Assembly: GCF_034140825.1 (NCBI RefSeq)
Contig: NC_089039.1
Location: forward strand, 29,214,501 to 29,278,500
Origin: Oryza sativa Japonica Group
Lineage: Eukaryota > Streptophyta > Magnoliopsida > Poales > Poaceae
Direction of reading: 5' to 3'
Length of the DNA: 64,000 nucleotides
Numbering within the stretch: position 1 is the first letter of the stretch; each line of letters begins with the position of its first letter. Both the position numbers and the translations under genes were made by a program. The notes under the pieces were generated by a model. That model ran no database searches, had not been told where the DNA came from, and worked only from the letters and a program-made list of their open reading frames with translations. Below are positions 22,345 to 33,215 of this stretch, in pieces.

Positions 22345-23280
22345 ATGGACATGAGCAAGGCCAGGCGCCATGGCGTCGGCGTCGGCGTCCGGCTGAGGCA
22401 GCGGCTGTCGCAGATCCTACTCCACTCTTCCTGCACCACCACATCGGCCACGGCATTCGTCACCAATGTCGCCGTGGCGGCCGGGAACGCCGCCGCGGCG
22501 CGCCAAGCACCGCCTCCCGCCGCCGCCAACGACGCCCATCAGCCGAGGCCCAAGATCGATGGCAGTGTCCGGCGTCGGCGCCGGCGCAGCGCGCGGGCTC
22601 TTGTTCACATCTCCATCGACTGCTCCGGCCCCACCAGCGCCCGCTCTGTCGGCGCCGCGGTCATGCCATCTCCGGTGGCGCCGGCCAAGGACGTGAAGGC
22701 TGTCATCAGGAGCAAGGCTCGCGGTGGGAGGCCGCGGTCGCCGTCGTACAGCTGCTCGTCCTCCACCGTCACCGACGACGAGCTCCCGCCGTTCAGCAGC
22801 AGCGACGGGGAGGGCGGCGAGGGGGCGGAGACGAGGTCGTCGACGCTCTTCTCCTCCCTCAGCATCTCCTCCGACTCCACCTCCGATTTCTACAACAGCA
22901 CCGGCGGCGGGTCAAAGCGCCACCACAAGAACCCACCTCGCCGCGTGCCTCGCCGCGCGCCGCCGAGAGGCGCCAATGCCGGCGACGCGAAGCCGCACGA
23001 AGACAACAAGGGCGGCGCGAAGAAAGCCGACGACAAGCACGGCGGCGGCGTCGTCGGCGTGGCCGCGGCGGGCAGCATGGCGGTGGTGAAGCGGTCGCAC
23101 AACCCGTACGCCGACTTCCGGAGCTCGATGGTGGAGATGGTGGTGGAGCGGCGCATCTGTGGCGCCGACGCCATGGGCGACCTCCTGATGTCGTACCTGT
23201 CGCTCAACTCAAGGCGCCACCACCCGGCCATCCTCGCCGCCTTCGAGGACGTCTGGGAAGCCGTCTTCGCCACGCCCTGA
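22345..23280 (+). CDS. OVATE family protein (transcriptional repressor)
   Basis: Intronless and GC-rich, 311 aa from the ATG at 22345. The C-terminal 65 residues form the OVATE domain: KRSHNPYADFRSSMVEMVVE, then an ADAMGDLLMSYLSLNS segment, then HHPAILAAFEDVWEAVF. Upstream are basic runs (RRRRRRS near residue 75; RKNPPRRVPRR-like near 200), a serine-rich acidic block (about 130-190) and low-complexity Ala/Gly stretches, as in other OFPs. OVATE family proteins repress transcription and bind TALE homeodomain and TRM proteins, affecting organ shape and brassinosteroid responses. The open frame extends upstream without another ATG, so 22345 is the first available start. A TATA-like tattttaa lies about 115 bases upstream. 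The paralogue number cannot be assigned from sequence alone. Confidence 0.92.
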   Translation: MDMSKARRHGVGVGVRLRQRLSQILLHSSCTTTSATAFVTNVAVAAGNAAAARQAPPPAAANDAHQPRPKIDGSVRRRRRRSARALVHISIDCSGPTSARSVGAAVMPSPVAPAKDVKAVIRSKARGGRPRSPSYSCSSSTVTDDELPPFSSSDGEGGEGAETRSSTLFSSLSISSDSTSDFYNSTGGGSKRHHKNPPRRVPRRAPPRGANAGDAKPHEDNKGGAKKADDKHGGGVVGVAAAGSMAVVKRSHNPYADFRSSMVEMVVERRICGADAMGDLLMSYLSLNSRRHHPAILAAFEDVWEAVFATP

Positions 23281-23302
23281 TCGATCGATCGATCGATCGA
23301 TC
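23279..23302. repeat. (GATC)n microsatellite
   Basis: About six units of GATC start right at the stop codon of the OVATE gene, in its 3' UTR. Confidence 0.9.
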
Positions 23303-24848
23303 TCCATCCTTGTAACAAATGCAATGTACAGCTTGTTCTTCCAAGCATCGATTGTTCTCCGGAACATGTAACTTAATTTATTATTAGTAGCCGCTTAAGA
23401 ATTTATTTATCCTTATATCATTGTTTCACTTTCATCCAGATCAGTTCTCTCAAGTGATGAACACTAACAAGTATCCATCCATCAATCCATCACTTGAATC
23501 CTGATAGAGTTGTTGCAAGATACATAGTATGCACTCCAGTACAGAGAAATCGTTGATCTTTCCATGTACAGTAATCTTGTGCACGCATGAAATATCTCTG
23601 TTCTGATGAGAAGGACACTTAACCAAACTTGGGAACTCTGTTCTACTATGTTATATGCAGTATAGTGTGGTTAGAATCAAGTTAAGCCGTACACCTGGTG
23701 ATTGCATTGGACCATTTGTACGTAGGGCCTCTACACTTAATTAGCATCAAGACGGGCAGGATGCCTAGTGGATAACTGGATACACCTATCATCTCTTGTC
23801 CTCCTCTCGGACACCATCATTGTTGTCATGACCAAATTCGTGCGCACACCCTGCCTTCCTAGTCCTTTGCAGTTGCACATAGACAACACTCACTAAACTT
23901 CACTTCAGGAATTTCTTCACTTCCCATTTGAGAGCCATGAAAAAAAATCAGAAAAAATCAAATGAAGAAACAGACTTTTTTTTTTAAAAAAAAAACAGAA
24001 CTTGGGATAAGTTTTAAACCAATTTAGCGACGATTCGAAGTACAAACGATCACCGGAGCTGTTTTTTAAAAAAGAACATAGATTCAGTGTAGGCAACTAG
24101 GTAGACATGGGCAGCTGGAGATGAAGAGGTTTTAAGGGCCAAGTTGGCGGCGAGCTGATGGAAGTTTCTCCCAGCAATCTCCGACGAGCACGACATTTTA
24201 ATACGGAGTTTAGTCAGTGATTAGTTGCACTAGTAGAACAAGCACAAAACGACGCTGGGCTTGTCCGTACGTGGAGAGAGCACATTGCAGAGCAGATTCT
24301 CCCCTGCATTGAACGCTACCCTCTCTCTTCTCTCGATCTCACACTCATGTGCGAGCTGAGCAGCTAGCTAACCTACTGCCCCTACGTTTACTTTCTTTGT
24401 TAAATAAACTGGATTTCGTAGGTGTTACGGCGAATGGTTCGTCGTCTTCTAAGTGGAGGATGCTAATGCTAGATTGTTTGGCTAACTAAATTGTACTAGT
24501 AGCTATTCTTTTTTTTTTCTTGTCGTGAAATTCTACTCCTTGGTGTCAAGTGTTAACCGCACCCTAAGTTTTCATCAAGAAAAAAGCTACTCCCTCCGTT
24601 CCTTTTCAATTGACACTGTTGATCAGTGTGATCTTATCATTAACCACTAATGTTTTTTAAAAAATTACAACACCTTGGTGAACACAAGTAGTATAGTTAT
24701 ATTTAAGATGTAAAGTACTTGAGTAGTATAACATATTTGTACTCTTTTTTTTTTTAAAAAAAGGCAAGTGGTCAAAGTTTGTGGATGAATAGTATAGTCA
24801 AGAAAAGGGGAATGGAGGGGTACCAGAAATGGAGTTTGCTCAGAGGCA

Positions 24849-26771
24849 GGCCCCATTTGGTAGGGCTCCAAACTCTAACTCCAGTGGGAGCTAGCTCTAG
24901 TGGGAGCTGGAGCGAGCTGAAAAGTGTTTGGCTAGCTTTGTCAACTCTAGAACTCCTGAAAGAGAGTATAGGAGGGAGGTTGACAATAGTACCCTTGTGA
25001 TTTTTGCTGTTTTTGTGGTATATAACTGATAATTGTTTATTTTCTTTAGAATTTCAACAAAATTTCAAGTTAAATGATAATTGATAAAATAGTTGGCATA
25101 ATTAGCAAATAATACAAATGTTCAGTACATTAATAATAGTAGGGTTGTCATCAAAACATAAAACAAAGGTCCAGTACATAACTCGCTCGATGGTATAGAT
25201 CTAACATTAATAATATGCTCTGTCATGATCCCTTAATATTTTAGCAGCAAAGCATTGAGAGGTCTTTTGTTCACAACATACAATCAGTTCACAACATACA
25301 ATTAGCTACCAGCTGGGTATCTTTAGGCAACAAAAGGTTCTTCCAGATAGAGGATTGACATAAATTCTTTTCTGTTGTCCTGGCAATTGGCATGACTTTG
25401 CTGCATGAAAAACAAGCAACACTCTGAATCAGTGGTGAATGAATCCAATAGAAAAAAGAACCTGCGGTGTCAAACTAAAATACAAATACATGTATTGGTC
25501 TGGGATGAAAGCAGGGGAGTAGAATGACTAGCCATCAAGTGGAGCTCAAATATTCTCTAAACTTTTGAAGACATTCTAGTGGCAAACAACTCATAACTTG
25601 CGTTTTTTCTGACCTGACTGCATATGTTTTACTTGTGAACATATAAACAGTCCAACCAAATTCAGACTTCAATCAATTCATCCTAGAGATCTATCTGACA
25701 TTTGACAACCTTTTATTGGTCAATCTCATGCTAGAGATCTATAATAGAGGTTCATTGCAAGCATAACATATGGCATATCACAGATCCAAAACTGAAAGGC
25801 AACACATTTGTCATTTTCAATCAGAACTGAAATTGAAATATGTTTTGAAACTGAAACGCAAATACATTCTGAATAGAGGTTACTAGTTCTCATATGATAC
25901 ATTCAGACACTCACATCACACTTGTGCTTATATATATGCAGCACGCATGGTTACATCCATATATGCATCACAATGAACTTTAGACAACTGTATGCATCCA
26001 TATATACATCCATAGTTATCGTAAGATTAAGTACATCCAAACATCCATATATGCATCCATAGTTAATTTTCTTGTTTCATTTTCTACCATACAGATCTGG
26101 ACACCTTGCACACAGATTTGGAAACATGCACACCGATGTGAAAACCTTGCAAATATGAACAATCAATCCACATAGTAATGAACCAACTCACTAGGGTTTG
26201 GAAAATACCTTGCACACAAATCTGGAACCTTTTAAGCCACCGCCGTCCCCGTGCTCTGATTCCGCCCATCGCCGTGCTGCATCACCCCGCTGCTGTGAGC
26301 TGTAACAATGCCGAAAGCCGCAGCACGCCGCCGCCGTGCACCACTCCAACCGCCGCGTCGAGAGGACGAGGGAGGCCTCCGTCACCGTGCGCCTACGCCA
26401 CCGCCGTGCACCACCGCCGCCGCCGTTGTGCGCTTCCGCCGTCTCCTCTCACGGTATCGCCTCCCCTATCGCTCTCTCGAGAGAAGGGGCTGCGACTCTG
26501 GGGGTGGAGGGAATGGGCGGTGCGGTTCGGGTGGGTCGGGGGTAGGCCAGTGGCATTTTCTTGTAATTTTGACGAAAGGGGATGGGTAGCTCTGTAATTA
26601 ATTTTGGAGTGGAGCTGCGGAGCGACGTTTTTGCCACTCCATCTCGGTAGTACAATTTTTAGGAGCGATTCATCCCGCTCCGCTCCATTTTTGGGTGAAT
26701 CTAGACCGTTTGGCACAACTCTAGCTCTAGGTAAATTGGAGTTGGGAGCTGGAGCTGTGCCAAACGGGGCC
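24849..26771. mobile_element. Probable non-autonomous DNA transposon, 1.9 kb
   Basis: The ends are short inverted repeats (ggccccatttggtagggctcc at left; ggagctgtgccaaacggggcc at right), with further gagct-rich inverted similarity inward. The interior is AT-rich (about 25.0-26.2 kb), followed by a GC-rich block at 26.23-26.5 kb with open but unrecognisable frames. No target duplication could be identified, so the superfamily (hAT or PIF/Harbinger) is open. Confidence 0.5.
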
Positions 26772-26883
26772 AAAGTAAAAGCAAGGGTCTTGCTTGGAAG
26801 TTGGGCTTCAAGTCCAATTTAGATAGGCCGCATGGGCCATGGGACCTTGCAAACGATCTCTCCCCTTCTCTCTATCATCGGAA

Positions 26884-28618
26884 GGAGTAAGTCCACTTTG
26901 ACTCCCTTAAAAATGACTCGAATCTAATCCATGACCCTAAACCACAAAACCAGATATTTTAACCCCCTAAACTGCTAAAACCGGTGCAAATTGACTCCCT
27001 CAGCGGTTTTGAAAAGCGGTTTTGCTGACGTGGCGTCTACGTGGCAGTGTTGACCTGGTCTGCTGTTGACGTGGCGCTTAGGTGGCATTAGAATTAAAGA
27101 TATACATGTGGGACCCATTTGTCATTCGCACGGAAGAAAAATTTGTGGAGCCACATGTCAGTCTATCCCTTCCTCATCCTCCCCCCCTCTCTCCCTTATC
27201 TCTCTCTCTCCCTCCCCATTCGGCAAGCGGCAACCACAGCCATTTGTGCCACTGGATGAGCACTGCCATGACCGTGCCTTACCGCGATTCCGTCTCGTCC
27301 TTCTCCATTCCCAGCAATGCAACCACAACCGTCACCGCCGTTGTGCGGCCGACCTCGCGTGGTTTCGCTACCTCAACCCTCAGGGCACCGCCCACCACCG
27401 CACCACCATTCCCGACCACTCCGACCGCCAAGGTCCCTTCTGGGTGTGCAGCAAATGAAAGGGAAAACTTGATTCCTTTTGGGGAAACTTGATTCCGCCG
27501 TTCACACTTCTTGGTGTGCAGCAATTATTCCTTTTGGGAAAACTTGACTTTTTTTTATAAAAAAAAAAAGAAAATCGTCCGGCTGTGGAGTGTGAACATC
27601 AATGTTTTCTCCTTCCCTTTCATTTGCTGTGAATTCAATCCCCTCCTCACGAACACTCGAACACCATGAGGACTCTCTACAAGACTCGGACTCCACCACC
27701 GCATTCTCGCATGGCTTAGCCGTATTCTCGTTTATCTCTAATGGGTCCTCCGTACACATGACCTAACCAAATTTTTCAACGAATTTTTTCCACTTTTCTG
27801 ACTAGCCGATGCGTCCGTTCTTGATTCTTGTACGTATTCCTCATTCGTGCTGCATAGTGAGTAGTAGAGATTCAGACTTTTTTTTTTGTTTGAGGATCAG
27901 AGAATTGAGGGGAGTAGAGATTGAGATCAGAGAATTCAGCGGCAACGGCAGGCCTCAGTCAGATTTAGGCGGTAGCGGAGGAGCTCCGGCGAGCTCCATC
28001 TCTCCCAGGTGGCCGCCGTCCCCGGCGCCGTGAGGTGGCCACCATTGAGGTGGAGGCCGAAGCCGCGGTCCGCCGGCGCGCGCCGGCCGTCGTTCACCAA
28101 AGACAACCCCCGTCGGTCGACTTCCTCCACGACGCCGACCCTATCTCGCCGAGTGTTGCCTCGCCATCGTCGACTCCTCCACTCCGGGGACCGCCGCTCC
28201 AGCTAGCTCCTGTGTCAGCTCCCGCCACCGCCCGCCGCCACCACTCCGGCCCATGCCCGAAGGGGAGAGAGAGAAAGAAAGAGAGAAGGGAGGAAGAGGG
28301 GAGGAAGAAGAAAGAGAGAGATGACATGTGGGGCCCATATGTCAATGGGCCCCACAATTTTTTTTAATGTGTGAGAATGACTAACGGGTCCCGCATATAT
28401 GTTTTTAATTCAAATGCCACCTAAGCGCCACGTCAACCCCATAGACTGGTCAATACTGCTACGTCAGCGCCACGTCAGCAAAACTGCTCTATAAAACCAT
28501 CAAGGGAGTCAAATTGCACCGGTTTCAATAGTTCGGGGGTCGAGATATCCGGTTTTGCGGTTTAGGGTCATGAATTAGATTTGGGTCACTTTTCAGGGAG
28601 TCAAAGTGGACTTATTCC
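26884..28618. mobile_element. Long-TIR Mutator-type non-autonomous element, 1735 bp
   Basis: The ends ggagtaagtccactttgact and agtcaaagtggacttattcc begin inverted repeats of about 240 bases. They include 'ccctaaaccacaaaaccaga' at left and 'ccggttttgcggtttaggg' at right. The flanks tcatcggaa (26875-26883) and tccttggaa (28619-28627) match at 7 of 9 positions, consistent with an aged 9-base duplication. The GC-rich interior (27.2-28.35 kb) has open frames with no recognisable domain; capture of host DNA is possible but unproven. Confidence 0.75.
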
Positions 28619-28703
28619 TCCTTGGAAACGGCCAACATTTCAAATCTTGGATTCTTCTCCACTGGTTGTGTTTGATTTTGTTGTGGTTCAATGTGATACT
28701 AAA

Positions 28704-28850
28704 GGGTGTGTTTAGTTCAAGCCAAAATTGGAAGTTTGGTTGAAATTGGAACGATGTGACGGAAAAGTTGAAAGTTTGTGTATGTAGGAAAGTTTTGATG
28801 TGATGGAAAAGTTGAAAGTTCGAAGAAAAAATTGGGAACTAAACCAGGCC
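28704..28850. mobile_element. Small MITE, gtgtttagttc family
   Basis: The ends gtgtgtttagttcaagcc and gggaactaaaccaggcc are imperfect inverted repeats. The interior repeats 'gatgtgatggaaaagttga'-like segments. A related copy in the opposite orientation lies at 53087-53229. Confidence 0.6.
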
Positions 28851-29222
28851 TTTGAGAAAGAACTCGTCGGCTCAGAAAGACACTCCAGCTCATCTGTCCT
28901 ACTACATAAGATTGCTGCCAGTTCCTACAAGGGAATGAGTAAAACAATTATGCACATGTGTTTCATGTTAACTCAGTTAAAAGGACCCAACACTACCAAT
29001 ATGGACCATGTAAACCAAGTAAACTTTGCACTATGAAATGCCTTTTCAATCGCAAGGCTGGGGTTTTAATTTTCAAAACAGCATACCTGCACCTTCAAGA
29101 TTTGGTTGCATCCAAATTGGTCGTACACGCAAAATTCTTGGTTAAATTTTCCAATTGAACACAAATGTCCACCAAGTTTTTTTTCTTTCATTTTTGAACA
29201 AGGGTAGAGCGTGCCTCATTCT

Positions 29223-30685
29223 TCAAAGATAATTCTTGTTCACCTTTGGCTTGTGCAGCACTGCAGCTTCTACTTGGTCCGTAGGTTCAGGTGCCGAGTT
29301 AACCTCAAGACCTTTGTCATGAACAGAAACAATTTCCAAGCCCTTGTCACGGATAGAATCACTTTCCAGAGCTTGCCCCACTAAAGTAACAGCAGAACCA
29401 TCAACTACAGATGTTTCATGTGAAGTTAGTGGCTTGGAAATTGGTAGTATGGAGAGAGATAGTAAACCTGAGCAAGGGTTTTGCTCAAACCAAGTTTCAC
29501 ATAGCAGAGCCTCTGGCTGTGCAGGACGAGTCTGCTCGACCAGAGGGCGCTCAGACTATCTTTTCCTTGCCAGATTAGATTCTACTAGAAAAAAACACGC
29601 GACGTTGCCGCGTGCAACACTCGATGGGCCACACTATTTGGCCGTATTGAGACAGAATGATCAGTTTAACAACAATGCAAGTTGTAGCAAAATACTATAT
29701 TGCACAATCATGATTACTACAGCAGAGTATTAAATTTTAAAAATTAATCTATGGCATATAATGTGATATAGACTGTATAATCTGAACAAAACACAATAGT
29801 TATCCTATATACTTATATAGTTCATCTCCACTAAGTGTAGTTAATGCTATTTCTCTCTTCTCATTAACCCACATCACCCTAATTATTTCTAGCCTTTGGA
29901 TGATAGATCTATGGTCTAAATTGTTTCTTCTTTCTTCTCTCTTAAAAACATGCAATCTCAATTACTTTTAGGCTCAAAATTGTATCAAATTGTTTTTAGT
30001 TTTGTACATATTATGCAACTTAATTTTCCGCAGCAACGCCGCGGGGTATGAGTATGTGACATATTATAGACATTTGATCTGGAACTTAAATAATGGAAGA
30101 TTTTAATAAAGCTCCCTATCAATTTTGTATTAGAGTAACTGGAAAGTAGATGAGTGTAGGTTCTTGGTGAGTGCTAAATACATCAAAAATAAATTGGCTG
30201 GTAGATGAGAGGATAACAAAAGTATCCAGCTTGGGCTATAAATAGCAAAAGTCAGTGTTTTCTTCTTCATTATTTTCCCAAAAAAAAACAATAATTAGAA
30301 TCCTTGTCAAAGTATGTTACTGAGGAACCAGCAATTCTTTCTCATGCAGTACTTAACACAATGCAGTAGCTAGGTTGGGCAAGTATGAGGTTTCTATGTA
30401 GTGTCAGGTATATATGTGAATACTACATGTAAACAGGGTATCTGGTAGGTAACCGTGAAATTGAAGCAGCCATATAAGGTAATACACTTGCTTGAAATGG
30501 TGCCAAGCTTATGCACAGTACAGTAGTAGGTTAATTATATGATTGAAAAACAAATGATTTTAAATATGAGCAATTGTTTACCTGATCATTACTGTTCGGA
30601 TCTTCATAAGCTCTTTTGCCTGACAAACTGCTTGTCTCTAAATTACATGGCTCAGCTTCCATGCTCTGAATATCTTGGGGTGGTT
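29223..30685 (-). CDS. Partial gene of unknown function (last two exons)
   Basis: Two minus-strand open segments join by GT-AG splicing in phase 0. The first is 30685-30582, reading EPPQDIQSMEAEPCNLETSS... and ending SNDQ at donor CAG|GTAAAC. The second is 29555-29223, starting SERPLVEQTRPAQPEALL after acceptor GATAG and ending KPKVNKNYL-stop (110 codons). The product is acidic and polar with a small internal repeat (DKGLEIVSV / DKGLEVNSA), like a disordered C-terminal tail. The phase match and absence of stops argue for a real coding end. Upstream exons are not established; a candidate lies near 31.2-31.4 kb. No family is recognised. It may be a truncated gene. The 1026-bp intron contains a probable Helitron. 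Confidence 0.4.
29585..30070 (-). mobile_element. Probable non-autonomous Helitron, about 486 bp
   Basis: Read on the minus strand, the 3' end is a hairpin with CACGCG/CGCGTG arms, then a T run and CTAG, followed by T in the flank: the classic Helitron terminus. The 5' end is proposed at TCTATAATATG (30070), just before a CCCCGCGGCGTTGC motif that echoes the 3' hairpin. The base before the 5' end is G rather than the usual A, so the 5' boundary is less certain. No coding capacity. Confidence 0.55.
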
Positions 30686-31982
30686 CTCACTAAATTAAGT
30701 GTGTCAATTTTTCACTATAGTGGCAGAACAGAGAAATTTAACCACCAGATAATCACAGGAATAAATATTCGAGGAATTAAATTAAGTTAACCAACTGAAA
30801 GTCTGAAACTTCTTATGCATGGGTAGTCTCCTAGTCAATACAAGCCCCAAAGCTGGAGCTAAGCAAAGACTTAACAAATAAAATTCAAATGTTATAATTA
30901 ATCATTGGCGAAATTGTCAAACAAAAACAGAAAACCTCATGATATTGGAACTTGGTAGAGTAGGAGTAGTACCAGCATCACTAAACAAAATATATTCTAC
31001 AAGGGTTCTATCTTCTTAATGAAGATGGTCCTCATTATGCGTTTACAATAACAAAGGGACAGTAAAACTTCTTTCCGAATGCTTCCATTCCCAATAACTT
31101 ATACTATAACAAATAGTCTAATATATATCAGTGAAGTAACAGATCTAGCTGGTTTTTTTTAAGAATGAAAAATCTGCAATATTTATATCACTAATACATG
31201 TGATTGCCATTCACTGAACTCGCGAACGTCGTCCTCGCGGTGCAGGACGTGCTCGCCGCAGAGATACCGGCCGAAGGCCACCGCCTCCTCCTCGTGGTGT
31301 TGTCTCTGTGCAGGACATGCTTGCCGCAGAGGTACCGGCCGGAGGTCGCTACCTCTTTCTCCCGGTGGATCAGACAAGATGGAGAATGAATGTGAAACAA
31401 TGACAAGAGAAAAGAGGAACGATTATAGAAGATGAAGAGTGAATCAAGATTATAGAAGACCAAGAGTCGTGACCCTTCCGGAAACATCAGGTGGCTTTGC
31501 ACTTTTTGATTTTACTCCAACGTAAGATTGTTTTTTATATTTTAGTCCTTCTCAAGTGTGGGAGCGCACGCACGAACCACGCTGTGCCACGTGGCATCGC
31601 TAATTGCTCGATAATTTGCACGGATTTCGATAGTAAGAGATTTCCCTGGCCAGCTGCTTTCATGTCGACAAATAACTTTGTAAAAATAGCTGAACATTTC
31701 TGAAATGTTCAGTAGCATAAAGGCACAGGATGCCAATAAGCACCGACCTTTATTTTGCAGAAAGTGCTCTGTGCATTTATCTTCGTCTTTTTGCTGACTA
31801 TCACTTTTGCTTGCAATGAAGTTCTGATGGTGCCCAGCAAATGACCGTATAGTTTCCTATGTTGCAATTCAATACATAGATATCAGCATACATCCATTTG
31901 AAGATGTGTTTCCTTGTGCACCATCTTTCGAAATTCTCAAGAGTCAAGATAGATATAATTTCACTAAGGCATGCCTTGCTAC
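30686..31982. other. Intergenic region with a possible upstream exon and an internal duplication
   Basis: Mostly AT-rich. At about 31205-31370 a GC-richer block on the minus strand contains two tandem versions of one peptide motif (GRYLCGKHVLHRD and GRYLCGEHVLHRE) in different frames, about 75 bases apart. It may be an exon of the gene at 29223-30685 or a relic. The remainder, including the presumed 3' UTR of the PPR gene (31.5-31.98 kb), shows nothing else. Confidence 0.4.
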
Positions 31983-33215
31983 CTACACAAAAGAAACATT
32001 AGCAGAACCTCTCAATCTTGCCTTGGCATCCAATAATGCCTGGCAGATCGACTCACTTGTTTGCAAACCAGCACGCACCATGTCATCAAGCAGAGCCTCA
32101 GCTTCCTGACATTTATCATCCTTGCAAAGAACACGGATTGTCAAGCCGTAACTTGCAGAATTTGGAATCAAACCCTTCTGCCTCATCTCCATGATTAACT
32201 TCAGAGCCTTGTATGAGCTCCCTTCTCTCCCATAGCCATAAATCATCATGTCATAGATCACATTGCTTGGCTCAACACCTTTCTCTCCCATTGACTGAAA
32301 CAGCTTTCTAGCATCCTTCATATTCCCTTCCATGCAGAGTGCACGGACCAGAACACCATAAGTGTGTGCATCCACCTCTAGACCTGCCTTTTCCATCCCT
32401 GCGAGAATCTCAAAAGCCTTACCCATGTGATTTTCTCTAGCAAATGAATCAATTAGTATCGTGTATGTCACTTTGGTCGGTTCCAAGCCTCGTTCCTTCA
32501 TGTCAGATAAAGCCCTGTTTGCCCGGGTCATATCTCTAGCACGACAGAAGCCAGCAATAAGCATGTTGTATGTCACTGCACTTGGCTGGAAACCAGCCGC
32601 TTTCATCTGGTTGAAGAAAGGCAAAGCATTGGACATCTTGCCAGCTTTGCCGTATCCATCAACAAGAAGATTAAATGTAATGATGCTCGGACGGGTACCC
32701 TCCGTGCGCATCATATCCAACAGCTTGGCAGCATCCCACAACTTGCCATGCCTACATAGGCCGGCAATGAGGGTGTTATAGCTGACAACATTGCGCACAA
32801 TGCCCCTCACAGGCATTTCGTCGAACAAGCTACGAGCGCGCTCGAACTCCCCTGTCCTGCACCACTCCCCAATCAAGCAGTTGTAGGTGTAGAGATTTGG
32901 CTCGACTCCACCCCTCCTCATCTCCTCAAACAAGGCGAAACCCTTCTCCCTTTGGCCATGAGTGAAGTAGCCATGCATCAGAGCAGTGTAAGTGACCTCG
33001 TTAGGTGCAAGCCCCAGGAGCGGCATTTCATCGAACACCCTCCGGGCCTCCGCCACATCGCCGCCCTTGCAGCAGCCGTTGACGAGCGCCGTGCACGCGG
33101 TGACGTCCAGCGCCGCATCGCCCGACTTGGTCCCGCGGGCGAGCATCGCGAGCGCCGAGCGGACATCGCCGGCCGCGCAGAGCCGGCGCACGGCTGCGGC
33201 CGTGGTTCCCCACAT
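31983..33215 (-). CDS. P-class pentatricopeptide repeat (PPR) protein
   Basis: Intronless, 410 aa. Ten consecutive canonical 35-residue P-type PPR motifs fill residues of about 37-387; for example EVTYTALMHGYFTHGQREKG, VVSYNTLIAGLCRHGKLWDA and AVTYNMLIAGFCRARDM. There is no E, DYW or SMR tail, so it is a P-class protein. Such proteins bind specific organellar RNAs and act in splicing, stabilisation or translation in mitochondria or chloroplasts. The N-terminus (MWGTTAAAVRRLCAAGDVRS) is short and could be amphipathic, but no clear targeting peptide is visible. The overall arrangement resembles proteins of the Arabidopsis At4g11690 kind, which is a suggestion only. At 410 aa it is shorter than many P-class proteins, yet the repeats are regular and undamaged. 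The start at 33215 is the first ATG in the frame. Confidence 0.92.
   Translation of the reverse strand: MWGTTAAAVRRLCAAGDVRSALAMLARGTKSGDAALDVTACTALVNGCCKGGDVAEARRVFDEMPLLGLAPNEVTYTALMHGYFTHGQREKGFALFEEMRRGGVEPNLYTYNCLIGEWCRTGEFERARSLFDEMPVRGIVRNVVSYNTLIAGLCRHGKLWDAAKLLDMMRTEGTRPSIITFNLLVDGYGKAGKMSNALPFFNQMKAAGFQPSAVTYNMLIAGFCRARDMTRANRALSDMKERGLEPTKVTYTILIDSFARENHMGKAFEILAGMEKAGLEVDAHTYGVLVRALCMEGNMKDARKLFQSMGEKGVEPSNVIYDMMIYGYGREGSSYKALKLIMEMRQKGLIPNSASYGLTIRVLCKDDKCQEAEALLDDMVRAGLQTSESICQALLDAKARLRGSANVSFV

Larger units (their letters stand above)
23281..29222. other. Intergenic region rich in DNA transposons
   Basis: No host exon is supported. After the OVATE 3' UTR come AT-rich sequence with oligo-A/T runs (about 23935-24000), a single Stowaway-like end (tactccctccgtt, about 24589) without a partner, the element at 24849-26771, the Mutator-type element at 26884-28618, and a small MITE at 28704-28850. 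The last 370 bases hold nothing recognisable. Confidence 0.6.

Noticed and set aside
22329-23315. 328-codon plus-strand frame overlapping the OVATE gene
   Set aside because: Shadow frame of the OVATE coding sequence, Arg/Gln/Pro-rich with no domain.
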